A stretch of 64,000 nt of DNA, taken from positions 1,286,856 through 1,350,855 of the forward strand of contig NZ_LT799418.1 of the NCBI RefSeq assembly GCF_900162725.1. The letters are read 5' to 3'. Origin of the DNA: Parabacteroides sp. Marseille-P3160. Its GTDB lineage: Bacteria; Bacteroidota; Bacteroidia; Bacteroidales; Tannerellaceae. A program made the position numbers and the translations under genes. The notes under the pieces were generated by a model. It was given only the letters and a program-made list of their open reading frames with translations. It made no database searches and was not told the DNA's origin. Below are positions 19,142-28,093 of this stretch, piece by piece (positions within the stretch are counted from its first letter, which is position 1; every line of letters starts with the position of its first letter).

Positions 19142-20410
19142 ATGGAAATATTGATTGTTATCGGCCTTATTTTATTAAATGGAGTCTTCTCCATGTCTGA
19201 AATAGCCTTAGTTTCTGCTCGAAAGTCCCGCTTGGAAATGGATGCCAAAAAAGGGAATAAGTCTGCTCAGATGGCCTTGAAATTATCCAATGAACCGGAT
19301 CGTTTCTTATCGACGATCCAGATAGGAATCACCTTGATCGGGATTTTGACCGGATTGTATTCGGGGGAGGCTTTTGCCGGCGATTTGGCTTTTCTGATCG
19401 GGCAGGTTTCTTTTTTGCAGGAATATGCCTTGGGTATTTCAAAAATAACGATCGTCGTGCTGGTCACTTATCTTACGTTGATCCTCGGAGAGCTGGTGCC
19501 CAAACGGATCGGGATGGGACGTGCGGAACAGGTCGCCATGTTGATGGCCAAGCCGATGTCGATTCTTTCCCTGATCGGCTCGCCTTTCGTCTGGCTATTG
19601 TCCAGGAGTACCAATCTGGTCGTCAATTTGCTGGGGATCGGAAAATCGGTGGATAACAAGGTGACGGAAGAAGAAATCAAGGCGATCGTAAGGGAAGGAT
19701 TCGACGGCGGGGAAGTGCAGGAGGTCGAGCAGGATCTCGTAGAGCGTGTTTTCTATCTGGGGGATCGGAATGTCGGTTCCATCATGACGCACCGCAGCGA
19801 TCTGGTCTGGCTGGATCTCAACGACAATACGGATGCGGTGCGGGATAAGGTAAAGGAGAACCTGTATAATATCTATCCGGTCGCTTCCGGAAGATTCGAT
19901 AATATCGTGGGGGTCGTCTACCTGAAAGACCTTTTCGGAAGGATAGACGAAAGTGATTTCTCCTTGACGCAGGCAATTCGCCCGGCCCAGTTCGTACCTG
20001 AGAACCTGAGCGTTTATAATGCGTTGGAGCAGTTTAAGAAGGCGCGGGTGAAGTATAGCCTGGTGACGGATGAATTCGGCGGCATACAGGGGATCGTTAC
20101 CCTGAAGGATATTATGGAGGCCTTGATCGGACAGGTGCAGGAAGTCGGGGAAGAACAAGAAATCGTGCAGCGTAGCGACGGTACCTGGCTGGTGGACGGG
20201 CAATATTCCTTCTATGATTTCCTCGAATACTTCGATATGGAAGACCTGTACAACGAGCATGATTACAATACGTTGAGCGGATTGATCCTGGAGATCCTGG
20301 AACGGGTGCCCAAAACCGGAGAAAAGCTAACCTGGCTATGCTTCGAATTTGAGATCGTGGACATGGACGGCGCCCGTATAGATAAAGTTTTGGTTCGTAA
20401 ACTGAATTGA
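19142..20410 (+). CDS. CNNM/CorC/HlyC-family membrane protein (DUF21 plus CBS pair)
   Basis: A 422-aa protein. The N-terminal DUF21 transmembrane domain (about 1-190) carries ILNGVFSMSEIALVSA and LGELVPKRIG. Two CBS domains follow (about 205-330; IMTHRSDLVWLD, VTDEFGGIQGIVTLKDI) and then a C-terminal CorC_HlyC domain (about 340-422). Relatives export magnesium or act as GldE-like accessory proteins; the old 'hemolysin' label is usually misleading. The transport substrate cannot be decided from sequence. It is a single-gene unit: the next gene has its own promoter. Confidence 0.9.
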   Translation: MEILIVIGLILLNGVFSMSEIALVSARKSRLEMDAKKGNKSAQMALKLSNEPDRFLSTIQIGITLIGILTGLYSGEAFAGDLAFLIGQVSFLQEYALGISKITIVVLVTYLTLILGELVPKRIGMGRAEQVAMLMAKPMSILSLIGSPFVWLLSRSTNLVVNLLGIGKSVDNKVTEEEIKAIVREGFDGGEVQEVEQDLVERVFYLGDRNVGSIMTHRSDLVWLDLNDNTDAVRDKVKENLYNIYPVASGRFDNIVGVVYLKDLFGRIDESDFSLTQAIRPAQFVPENLSVYNALEQFKKARVKYSLVTDEFGGIQGIVTLKDIMEALIGQVQEVGEEQEIVQRSDGTWLVDGQYSFYDFLEYFDMEDLYNEHDYNTLSGLILEILERVPKTGEKLTWLCFEFEIVDMDGARIDKVLVRKLN

Positions 20411-20481
20411 CCTCCCCTCTCTGTTTTTCTTGTTTTTTTGTTATTTTTCTGTTAAAATGTAAGGGATAGGCTTGGGAAACC

Positions 20482-20511
20482 TTTGTTTTCCGAGGAAAAT
20501 TGTTATATTTG
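20482..20511 (+). promoter_or_regulatory. Near-ideal Bacteroidota sigma promoter of the aminomutase-like gene
   Basis: TTTG at 20482-20485 is followed after 18 bp by TATATTTG at 20504-20511, matching TTTG-N(18-20)-TAnnTTTG. Transcription should start near 20516, giving a leader of about 50 nt. A purine-rich RBS (aagagg) precedes the ATG at 20568. Confidence 0.72.
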
Positions 20512-20567
20512 TCTACTTGTCCATACGGATACATTATTAACCATTAAACATAACAAGAGGAATAACT

Positions 20568-22712
20568 ATGGTAAAAAAAGATTACCTATTGTCCGATTTA
20601 TCATTCTGCAGGGAATTATTCAACTGTGATTTCCCGCAATTGATAGCATTGGCCATTGAGAATGAAGATGCGGTATCATTCAAAAAGGCCTTGTCCTCTT
20701 ATATATCCTCCTATGTTTCGACGAATGAGCAAGATTATGAATTAAGGAAAGCGGCGGAAGAGCGGATACGCCTTCTGATTCGGTACGACAACCGGACGGT
20801 AGACGAATTATCCACCGGGGAATCCCTGCCGATCCATACATTCACTTATTTCTGGCAGTTTCTGCGGGGCGAATTGGAAACGCCTGTTTCCCCCGATTTG
20901 TTTCTTGATTTGTATCATCAGTTTGTTGAGTTGGAACATCCCCATGCAGTTCATCCGGAATGCGAGACGGTGAAAAAGCAGATGAGCCGCTGGCCTACCG
21001 GATTGGATAAAGAGGTGATTGCCGTCCGGGAGAAAAACAAAAAGAGGATTATAAAGGGACTGATCCGCAAGATAGAACGAAGGGCTTCCGGCCATTCGAA
21101 ATACCAATTCGAGCCGGATATGACTGAAGACGAAAAAACGGCGCGTGTCCGCGAATGGTGGGAAACCAGCCGTTTTCACCTGGCAATGGCAATTAAAAGC
21201 CCGACGGAACTGGACGCCTTCTTGGGCAATTCGCTTCCGGACGAAGTGATAGAGACGTTGATGAGGGCGAAAAGAAAGGGTATGCCTTTCTTTGTTACAC
21301 CTTATTACCTATCCCTGTTGAACATTGAAAAGGAGGGGTACGACGATGCGACAATCCGCACCTATATCCTTTATTCCGACAAACTGGTCGATACCTACGG
21401 CCGGATCAAGGCCTGGGAAAAGGAGGATGTCGTGGAAGCGGGAAAACCGAATGCCGCCGGCTGGTTGTTGCCCGAAGGGCATAATATCCACCGTCGCTAT
21501 CCGGAAGTCGCTATCCTGATCCCGGATTCGATGGGGCGGGCCTGCGGAGGGCTTTGCGCTTCCTGCCAACGGATGTATGATTTCCAAAGCGAGCGCCTGA
21601 ACTTCGATTTCGAGGCGCTGGAGCCCAAAGAGACATGGGATAAGAAGCTGCGGAGGCTGATGCATTATTTTGAGGAAGATACCCAGCTACGGGATATTCT
21701 CATTACGGGCGGAGACGCCTTGATGAGCCAGGACAGTACGCTGCGAAAAATATTGGAGGCTGTCTATACGATGGCGGTACGCAAACGGAAAGCCAACGAG
21801 AAGCGCCCGGACGGGGAGAAGTATGCGGAACTTCAGCGGGTACGGCTGGGCTCCCGCCTTCCGGCTTACCTGCCTTTCCGTGTTACGGACGAGCTGGTCG
21901 GTATCCTGCGGGAATTCAAGGAAAAGGCTTCGGCTGTCGGAGTATCCCAGTTTTTCCTGCAGACGCATTTCCAGTCTCCGCTGGAAGTGACACCGGAAGC
22001 CCGGCGGGCGATCCGGGCGATCCGTTCGGCGGGCTGGATCCTGACGAACCAGTTGGTCTATACGGTTTCCGCTTCCCGAAGGGGGCATACGGCAAAATTG
22101 CGCCAGACGCTGAACAAGGAAGGTGTCGTCTGTTATTATACTTTTTCGGTGAAAGGTTTCATGGAGAATTATAGAGTGTTTACCCCGATTGGCCGTTCGC
22201 TGCAGGAACAGCGGGAAGAGAAGATTTTCGGACGGGTACCGGAAGAGAAGAAGGAAGAACTAAACCGGATTATCCGTCAACCGGAGTCGCTCGACAAAAG
22301 CCTTACAGCTTTCCTGAAAGAGAACCGACTGCTCTTTGCTTCAACCGACCGGAGCGTCCTGAACCTGCCGGCTATCGGTAAAAGTATGACGTTCCGTACC
22401 GTCGGATTGACGGAAGACGGCAAGCGGATTCTGAAGTTCAGCCACGACCACAGCCGCCGGCATAGTCCGATTATCGACCGGATGGCGGATATTTATATTG
22501 TGGAAAATAAATCCATTGCCGCTTATCTCAGGGAATTGCAGGCAATGGGAGAGGATGTCCGCGAATATGCTTCCATCTGGAATTATTCGGAAGGAGAAAC
22601 CGAACCGCGTTTCCGGATTTTCGAATATCCGGGTTATACTTTTATCCCTACCGAAGAGATGACAAACCTGGATCTCGGCGATAAGGACTTGTGCAAAGAC
22701 ATCAGCGCTTAG
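20568..22712 (+). CDS. KamA-family (lysine 2,3-aminomutase-like) radical SAM protein, long form
   Basis: A 714-aa protein. The radical-SAM cluster motif C-x3-C-x2-C is at Cys326, 330 and 333 (ACGGLCASCQRMYDF), within a lysine-aminomutase-like core (DILITGGDALMSQDSTLRKIL, SQFFLQTHFQSPLEVTPEARRAI). Ordinary KamA is about 400-470 aa; here about 300 residues precede the cluster, with their own helical domain, and the C-terminal part is also longer. Long versions occur in Bacteroidota and are commonly annotated lysine 2,3-aminomutase. Activity on lysine is not certain: no other lysine-fermentation (kam/kal/kdd) gene is nearby. Its stop overlaps the convergent S1-protein gene by 4 bp. Confidence 0.85.
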   Translation: MVKKDYLLSDLSFCRELFNCDFPQLIALAIENEDAVSFKKALSSYISSYVSTNEQDYELRKAAEERIRLLIRYDNRTVDELSTGESLPIHTFTYFWQFLRGELETPVSPDLFLDLYHQFVELEHPHAVHPECETVKKQMSRWPTGLDKEVIAVREKNKKRIIKGLIRKIERRASGHSKYQFEPDMTEDEKTARVREWWETSRFHLAMAIKSPTELDAFLGNSLPDEVIETLMRAKRKGMPFFVTPYYLSLLNIEKEGYDDATIRTYILYSDKLVDTYGRIKAWEKEDVVEAGKPNAAGWLLPEGHNIHRRYPEVAILIPDSMGRACGGLCASCQRMYDFQSERLNFDFEALEPKETWDKKLRRLMHYFEEDTQLRDILITGGDALMSQDSTLRKILEAVYTMAVRKRKANEKRPDGEKYAELQRVRLGSRLPAYLPFRVTDELVGILREFKEKASAVGVSQFFLQTHFQSPLEVTPEARRAIRAIRSAGWILTNQLVYTVSASRRGHTAKLRQTLNKEGVVCYYTFSVKGFMENYRVFTPIGRSLQEQREEKIFGRVPEEKKEELNRIIRQPESLDKSLTAFLKENRLLFASTDRSVLNLPAIGKSMTFRTVGLTEDGKRILKFSHDHSRRHSPIIDRMADIYIVENKSIAAYLRELQAMGEDVREYASIWNYSEGETEPRFRIFEYPGYTFIPTEEMTNLDLGDKDLCKDISA

Positions 22713-23539
22713 GCCAAGCGGATGCCTTGCGCCTCCAGGAGGATTCTCTTTTGCTTATAGAGGGCGCCGACCGCCTGCTTGAACGCCTTCTTGCTGCAAT
22801 GAAAGAGTGCATGGATTTCTTCCGGATCGCTTTTGTCGCCGACCGGAAGGAAGCCGCCGTGCAGCCGCAGTGATTCGAGGATCATGCCGGCAATGCCTTC
22901 CACTTTTGCGTAGCCGAGCGGAACGATGCTTAGGTCGATTTTGCCATCCTCCCGGATCTCTTTGATGTATCCTTTCAGATGTTCCCCGATTTCTATCTTC
23001 CGGAAGACATCGTCGCGGTAAATAAGCCCGGAATGGAGATTGTTGATGACGGCCTTATAGCCGAATTCATTTTCCTCGAAGACCAGCAATTGTACCTCCT
23101 GGTTGTATTCATAGGGGGGAGGCGTGTTGTTGAGGTATTTCTCAATGCGGGCGGTTCCCATGATACGTCCGGTGACCTCGTCTATGCGGATGAAAACCGT
23201 GTACCAACGGCCAGCCTGCATGGTCGATCGCTGTTCGCGGAAAGGAACGAACAAATCTTTCATGATTCCCCAATCGAGGAAAGCTCCGATTTCGTTCACC
23301 TCCCTCACCTGCAGGAATTGAAATTCACCGACTGTTGCTTTAGGGCGGGCAGTAGTCGCGATCAACCGTCCTTCATTATCGTGATAAATAAAAACTTCAA
23401 TTTCGTCCCCAACTCCGGTATTCTGTGGTACGTAACGGGTGGGCAATAAGATCTCCTGTCCATCCCCGCCGTCCAGATACAACCCGAAGTCGACCGCTTT
23501 GACGACCTTCAGTCTATTATATTTTCCTACCTCTGCCAT
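22709..23539 (-). CDS. CvfB-like S1 RNA-binding protein
   Basis: A 276-aa protein from the ATG at 23539 (MAEVGKYNRL). It has tandem S1/OB-like modules (GLYLDGGDGQEILLP; VNEIGAFLDWGIMKDLFVPF; VINNLHSGLIYRDDVF with IREDGKIDLSI) and a C-terminal winged-helix-like segment (about 215-276), the layout of CvfB/YitL proteins that bind RNA and tune virulence or stress gene expression. Upstream in-frame ATGs reach 23584, but that one lies beyond the -7 box at 23552-23559. The transcript would therefore begin only a few bases before this ATG. Confidence 0.82.
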   Translation of the reverse strand: MAEVGKYNRLKVVKAVDFGLYLDGGDGQEILLPTRYVPQNTGVGDEIEVFIYHDNEGRLIATTARPKATVGEFQFLQVREVNEIGAFLDWGIMKDLFVPFREQRSTMQAGRWYTVFIRIDEVTGRIMGTARIEKYLNNTPPPYEYNQEVQLLVFEENEFGYKAVINNLHSGLIYRDDVFRKIEIGEHLKGYIKEIREDGKIDLSIVPLGYAKVEGIAGMILESLRLHGGFLPVGDKSDPEEIHALFHCSKKAFKQAVGALYKQKRILLEAQGIRLA

Positions 23540-23551
23540 AACCATTTTTTG

Positions 23552-23559
23552 CAAAGGTA
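23552..23559 (-). promoter_or_regulatory. -7 box of the S1-protein gene
   Basis: CAAAGGTA, read TACCTTTG on the minus strand, is a perfect TAnnTTTG box. It excludes the ATG at 23584 and implies a near-leaderless mRNA beginning around 23545-23548. Confidence 0.6.
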
Positions 23560-23598
23560 AGGAATAATCAAAATAAAAAAGCATGTTGTATTTTTTCT

Positions 23599-23606
23599 TA
23601 CCTTTG
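23599..23606 (+). promoter_or_regulatory. -7 box before the glycosyltransferase gene
   Basis: TACCTTTG on the plus strand, 27 bp before the ATG at 23634, back to back with the divergent box at 23552-23559. No clear -33 TTTG is present. Confidence 0.5.
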
Positions 23607-23633
23607 TTGCAATGACGTTATAATTCTTTCTTT

Positions 23634-24776
23634 ATGGGAAAAACAAAGATCGGTTTTGTTTCGGAAGCGGCGCCAACCGATAAGAGTGCCTGGTCGGGGA
23701 CTACCAATAAATTGTACGAGCAAATATTCCAATGCGATGTGGAGGTCGTATGGATCCCTTTCAAAGTGAATTTCCTATCTTATTGTTATAAGGTATTCTT
23801 GTTTATAATCACCAGATTAACGGGGAAGCGATACTCGTTTTACCATACGATACCCGTTGCCCGGCAAATTTCCCGCTCGGTCGACCGGAAACTGCTGGAG
23901 TCCGTAGACCTGTTGTTTCTCCCCGGCGGTTCCTGCATCCTGTATGAATTGGAAACGGATAAACCCATTATTTACTTGACGGATGCAACTTTTGCTTCTC
24001 TCTATAATTACTATCCGTTGGTCAGTAATTTTCTGCCTTTTAATGTCAGGCAAGGCAATCTTCTCGAACAGAAAGCCTTGGATAAAGCGTGGCGGATCAT
24101 TGTTTCGTCGGACTGGTGCAAAGAATCGGTCGTCAGGGACTATTCGATCGACCCGTCGAAAGTCGTCCTGATAGAATTTGGGGCGAATGTGGAAGAAAAA
24201 GATATCCCGGAACAGAAAGTACATTTTTCGGGCGGCAAGCTGAATCTCCTGTTTCTCGGAGTCGATTGGGACCGGAAAGGAGGTGACGTAGCCGTCGATT
24301 GTGTGGAGGCTTTAAACCGGATGGGGATACCTTCCGTCCTTCATGTGATGGGCACGGACGTTCCCCAAAAGCATGAAAAGAAGGCCTTTATCCAAGCGCA
24401 CGGCTTTTTGCGTAAAAGTGATCCGGAGGAATACCGGCAATTCATATCGGTCATTCGCCAATCCGATCTACTTTTGTTACCGACACGGGCGGAATGTTCC
24501 GCCATCGCCTTTTGCGAAGCTTCAGCCTATGGATTGCCGATCATTACCTACGACACCGGAGGTATCCCCAGTTATGTGGGGAATGGCGTAAACGGCTACC
24601 GGCTACCCCTGAGTGCCGGGGGAGAAGAGTTTGCCGCCCGGATTCAATCCGTCATGGAAAAGAAAGAACTTCCTCGTTTGGTCGAAGGTTGCCGGACGGC
24701 CTATGCCGATCGTTTGAATTGGCGGAAATGGCGCGAACACTTCGAACGCCTTATTCACTCAAATTCTATCCCGTAA
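23634..24776 (+). CDS. Family-4-type glycosyltransferase (GT-B fold)
   Basis: A 380-aa cytoplasmic glycosyltransferase. The C-terminal nucleotide-sugar domain shows LLFLGVDWDRKGGDVAVD and the acidic E-x7-E-type motif in LLLPTRAECSAIAFCEAS, followed by AYGLPIITYDTGGIPSYV. The N-terminal half is an acceptor Rossmann-like domain. It is the first gene of the polysaccharide region but is separated from the rest by a gene on the opposite strand and a gene-poor gap. Its codon use looks like the housekeeping genes to its left, so it may serve a separate glycan. Donor and acceptor are unknown. Confidence 0.85.
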   Translation: MGKTKIGFVSEAAPTDKSAWSGTTNKLYEQIFQCDVEVVWIPFKVNFLSYCYKVFLFIITRLTGKRYSFYHTIPVARQISRSVDRKLLESVDLLFLPGGSCILYELETDKPIIYLTDATFASLYNYYPLVSNFLPFNVRQGNLLEQKALDKAWRIIVSSDWCKESVVRDYSIDPSKVVLIEFGANVEEKDIPEQKVHFSGGKLNLLFLGVDWDRKGGDVAVDCVEALNRMGIPSVLHVMGTDVPQKHEKKAFIQAHGFLRKSDPEEYRQFISVIRQSDLLLLPTRAECSAIAFCEASAYGLPIITYDTGGIPSYVGNGVNGYRLPLSAGGEEFAARIQSVMEKKELPRLVEGCRTAYADRLNWRKWREHFERLIHSNSIP

Positions 24777-24922
24777 AAATTAGACCAGATTTCTCTCCCG
24801 GAAGTAATGCCCAGTTGGATGGTATGGGTCCCTTCGAGCCTTAACACAAAACAACTTTACCTAAATTACCTATCTCCAGTTTGGCACTTAACCCCATCGC
24901 CTTAAATAGCTTTGTCTATGAT

Positions 24923-25774
24923 TTATTCTAAATTCTCATTTATCCCATGCTTCTTGAAATAATAACTTTGGGTATAAAGGCCCAGTTTGTTTAAAACCGT
25001 TTTAAACTTTTCTTTGTATCTATATAGCAGCGGATTGTTCTTTCTATTGCTTACGAGCACTTTGCAATAAATAGAGTTAGGATATTCTTTCGGTACATAC
25101 AACCAATTCTTTGACGCATATTCCCAGGGCCTGTCCCCATAATTGGACGGATCCCTGAAAACGGGGAGATTGTGTTTCTTAACGACTATGGAAAGAATAG
25201 ACTGATCTTCACGGTGTTCCACAAAATCGTCGAACTCCGCAATGTCAGGCCGGAAATAACGCGGAGAGATAATCCTTTCATCACAACAGTACTCCAACCA
25301 TTCGCAAATAAGTTGTTCTGAGAATGCACATTTTTTTAAAAGCAGGTAGCTCGCTAATACTTGGTTTTGTTCATAATTAGCATAGTTCATCAAATGGAAG
25401 GTTTCCTTTTTAGTAAATTGCCTTGCTAAAAGAGGCAATTCAAATGTCATGACGGTTTGATTATTTTTTTCCATGCAATCGATTAGAAGCTGGATTCTAT
25501 TTACATAAAAGGCTCCGGCATCGCAATAAAATAAGTAATCGCCTTCGTTTATTTGTCTTAAAGTTTTAAGGATAATATATGGTTTCCACAACCAAAGTCC
25601 TGCTCCCCGTTTATAAGCAAGTATCTTCTTGTTTTTTTCTCTGAACGCTTCCTCTATGTCATTGGGAGAATATTCTATCACAACATCAACCCGGCCTTTT
25701 GAATAGGCGGTCTTGGTATTGAATTTACGCTCAGTTTCATATAACTCGTTTGCATAGTTAATGGCATAAATCAT
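24923..25774 (-). CDS. Probable GT-A-type glycosyltransferase, family not identified
   Basis: A 283-aa protein with no signal or membrane segment. YLFYCDAGAFYVN (about residues 100-112) resembles the DxD-type metal/nucleotide-sugar site of GT-A enzymes, HREDQSILSIVVKKHN (about 189-204) resembles the downstream acidic motif of nucleotide-diphospho-sugar transferases, and YKRGAGLWLWKPYII precedes it. I do not recognise a named family. It stands alone on the minus strand between two plus-strand glycosyltransferase genes at the left edge of the polysaccharide cluster, so a glycan-building role is plausible but inferred. Confidence 0.6.
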   Translation of the reverse strand: MIYAINYANELYETERKFNTKTAYSKGRVDVVIEYSPNDIEEAFREKNKKILAYKRGAGLWLWKPYIILKTLRQINEGDYLFYCDAGAFYVNRIQLLIDCMEKNNQTVMTFELPLLARQFTKKETFHLMNYANYEQNQVLASYLLLKKCAFSEQLICEWLEYCCDERIISPRYFRPDIAEFDDFVEHREDQSILSIVVKKHNLPVFRDPSNYGDRPWEYASKNWLYVPKEYPNSIYCKVLVSNRKNNPLLYRYKEKFKTVLNKLGLYTQSYYFKKHGINENLE

Positions 25775-26336
25775 ATCTTAATGGGGCTTATTGTTTTTGC
25801 AATCATTTGATATCTTTTATTCTCACAGGTGCCAATTATGAATAATACACATACATAACCTCTATTTTTATTGTAATACACACAAACATAGAAGTATAAA
25901 AAGGAGAATTTTTAATATCCTAAATGATTTCGTGTTTAAATGTTTATAGATTTATTATGTGAGTATGGTCTGGATGTATCAAAATTGGTACCGGCCGCGA
26001 TAGAAGAACCGTATAACATCGAGCGGAAACCGCAAATTATGTTATATAGTATACCTCAGAAAATCATATTCAATTCCTCTTGGTATATAGCAGAATTCCT
26101 GAGGTTAACTGAAACTACATCAATATGTCACTTGTAAATGTAGTAAGAAGAAATGGTTCCTGATATTCTCTTACTGTTAAATTAGCTATTTTACCTGTCG
26201 CTGGAAACTTTTTAAGAAATATATTATAGGGAATCAACAACTGGTAAGAAATATTCATTATAGGGCATTTTTATAATCAACAGTTGGAAAACAGTCCCAA
26301 TAAATACTCATATCCGTACAACGATAGATTCAACTT
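25775..26336. other. Gene-poor AT-rich gap, left part
   Basis: No confident gene is seen. The only open frame of note is 65 codons at 25940-26137 on the plus strand, which resembles nothing I recognise and could be a remnant. The stretch is AT-rich, with many stops in all frames and no terminator or IS end visible. Confidence 0.5.
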
Positions 26337-26343
26337 ATTATTT

Positions 26344-26665
26344 TACCAAGGTTAGTCACCAGGTTAACCTTGGTAAGCCTGGTGGTTCACCATGGTGGGC
26401 CACCAGGCCCATCATGGTATAATAAAAAAACGAGTATGGTGAACGAAACAAACGAATTTACTCCTTTGTTGGGCGGAGTGCCCTCACTCCGTCGTGTTGG
26501 AAGCAAAGCCTCTGCTTTGCCTATCCTTAAAAAAGGAGAATCATTGCGAGGCGGGAGCCTCGCTTTTATCACCGACAGAAGCTGGAGCTTCTGCCGAACA
26601 AAACAGGAGTTTAAATGTTTGGCCTGCATGCTGAAAACAGGATCGAGTCCGCTGGCGGACTCGAT
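26344..26665. repeat. Cluster of at least eight small perfect or near-perfect hairpins, mostly tetraloop
   Basis: Stems in order (left arm / right arm): 26344-26354 / 26365-26375; 26378-26385 / 26400-26407, which overlaps and competes with 26389-26401 / 26406-26418 (13-bp stem with one G-T pair, loop ACCA); 26474-26480 / 26485-26491 (loop CCCT); 26503-26509 / 26514-26520 (CTCT); 26524-26528 / 26533-26537 (AAAA); 26546-26552 / 26557-26563 (GGGA); 26576-26582 / 26587-26593 (TGGA); 26642-26651 / 26656-26665 (10-bp stem, loop CTGG). Stem sequences differ but the design is constant. They lie in noncoding DNA just before a glycosyltransferase operon. Open frames on both strands here are by-products of the palindromes. 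Confidence 0.85.
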
Positions 26666-26879
26666 TGGCAGTTCATTTATCCATTTATTAGTATACTGAT
26701 CACTGTTCTATCCGGCCTTTTCCAATGAGTCAGGGGTAATATTTAGTGTCAAATTAATACGGATGAGACCGGCTTAATTATGGTTAAAAGAAAGCGGACT
26801 TCCTGTAATTAAAAAGGCTCTCAAATAATTTTCCGGATAGATTGGCGTTAATGTAAGAAAAGATCGTAATAAAACCGAA

Positions 26880-27866
26880 ATGGCTTATTCCTCAAATCCT
26901 AAAATATCAATTATTATACCGGTATATAATGCAGAGAAAACACTATCCCGCTGTATAGATAGTATATTAGTACAAACTTTCCGTGACTTTGAACTGCTTT
27001 TAATAGACGACGGGAGCGAGGATCAGAGCGGGGAGATGTGCGAGAATTATGCACGGCAGGACAACCGGGTGGTTGTTTTTCATAAAGAGAATGGAGGAGT
27101 CGGTTCGGCCCGGCAAGTGGGAATAGAGAATGTAAACGGACAATATACGATACATGCCGATAGCGACGACTACATAGATGCCAATATGCTCTCCGAATTA
27201 TATGCTTGTGCAGAAAGGACAAAGGCGGGAATTGTCTATTGTGATTTTATAATGGAAAAGAATGGGGATTCCCATATAGAAAAACAGGATTTCGGAGAAT
27301 CCAGTGTAGAATGCATCTATTCTATGCTAATGCACCGGATGCATGGGAGCCTATGGAATAAACTGATTGCAACCTCTATTTTTAAAGAAAACCGGATTAA
27401 TTTCATTCCGGGCGTTGATGTATGGGAAGATCTTTATTTTTCCATCTGCTGTTTCAGCCAACATCCTGAAATTTCTTATTTGGACAAAGCCTATTATCAT
27501 TATGTTGAAAGGGATGATTCTTTAGTAAGTTCGATTTCATATCGAAGAATCGAGGGACAAATCCTTGTGGCCCAAAAAATATCAATTTTATTATCGGATG
27601 ATGAGAGGTTTAATGATGGAATTGTATTTACAAAATTACAATCCAAGAACGAGTATTTGTTTTATGGAAAAACGTTCGATTCTAAAAAATGGAAGGACGA
27701 ATTACCTCTTGCCAATGAGCAAATTATAAGAGCTAAGATTCCTTTTGGGAAAAAAGTATTTTGCCTTTTAGCGAATTCGGGGTTTACATTTTGCCATAAG
27801 CCTGCACTATTATTAAATCAATTTTTAAAAAGGCTTGTCCGTAAAACAAAAAGGAACTTTCAGTGA
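26880..27866 (+). CDS. Family-2-type glycosyltransferase (GT-A)
   Basis: A 328-aa cytoplasmic enzyme beginning with the GT2 signature ISIIIPVYNAEKTLSRCIDSI, then LLIDDGSEDQSGE and the DxD-type HADSDDYIDANML (about residues 96-108). The C-terminal 100 residues are basic and may contact the membrane. It is the first plus-strand gene of the main polysaccharide cluster. The sugar donor is not deducible. It follows a 200-bp stretch after the hairpin cluster in which I see no clear -7 box. Confidence 0.9.
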   Translation: MAYSSNPKISIIIPVYNAEKTLSRCIDSILVQTFRDFELLLIDDGSEDQSGEMCENYARQDNRVVVFHKENGGVGSARQVGIENVNGQYTIHADSDDYIDANMLSELYACAERTKAGIVYCDFIMEKNGDSHIEKQDFGESSVECIYSMLMHRMHGSLWNKLIATSIFKENRINFIPGVDVWEDLYFSICCFSQHPEISYLDKAYYHYVERDDSLVSSISYRRIEGQILVAQKISILLSDDERFNDGIVFTKLQSKNEYLFYGKTFDSKKWKDELPLANEQIIRAKIPFGKKVFCLLANSGFTFCHKPALLLNQFLKRLVRKTKRNFQ

Positions 27867-28027
27867 ATTGTTTATTGCGGAGTATACTTGGTCGTTAAAT
27901 TGAATATTTCTTATTGAAATCGTAATATTATTAAATATTTCATATATGGATTATTTGGAATACTTTTGCCTGCTATTTATGTTCATCTATTAGGATCTGG
28001 ATTATACTGGCATTAAAAGAAAAAGAG

Positions 28028-28093
28028 ATGAATCAACCCTGTTTATTCTATGTTCATGTTATGAACATAAACTATAAAAACAAAAAGAGATGA
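28028..28093 (+). CDS. 21-codon leader-like ORF overlapping the methyltransferase start
   Basis: ATG at 28028 follows AAAAAGAG, the same purine-rich string that precedes the next gene. The frame runs 21 codons and stops at 28091-28093, overlapping the methyltransferase ATG (28090) as ATGA. Inside it lies a 9-bp-stem hairpin (28049-28057 / 28061-28069). It may be a translational coupling device or chance; the peptide resembles nothing known to me. Confidence 0.3.
   Translation: MNQPCLFYVHVMNINYKNKKR
28049..28069 (+). promoter_or_regulatory. Hairpin just upstream of the methyltransferase RBS
   Basis: TATGTTCAT pairs perfectly with ATGAACATA around a 3-nt loop (GTT), ending 20 bp before the ATG. 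There is no U run, so it is not a classical terminator; an RBS-proximal RNA structure or an operator are both possible. Confidence 0.45.

Noticed and set aside
18961..19200. 79-codon frame between pheS and the CorC-type gene
   Set aside because: It overlaps the start of the CorC-type gene in another frame, has no family resemblance and no promoter of its own.
25940..26137. 65-codon frame in the gene-poor gap
   Set aside because: No convincing RBS or recognisable domain; kept only as a possible remnant in the description of the gap.
26370..26699. Open frames on both strands inside the hairpin cluster (109 codons plus, 80 codons minus)
   Set aside because: The palindromes make both strands open at once; the products are low-complexity (Ser/Gly/Leu-rich) with no RBS and no recognisable fold.
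25775..26879. Insertion sequence or integrase in the gene-poor gap
   Set aside because: No transposase-like frame, terminal repeats or target-site duplication could be found.
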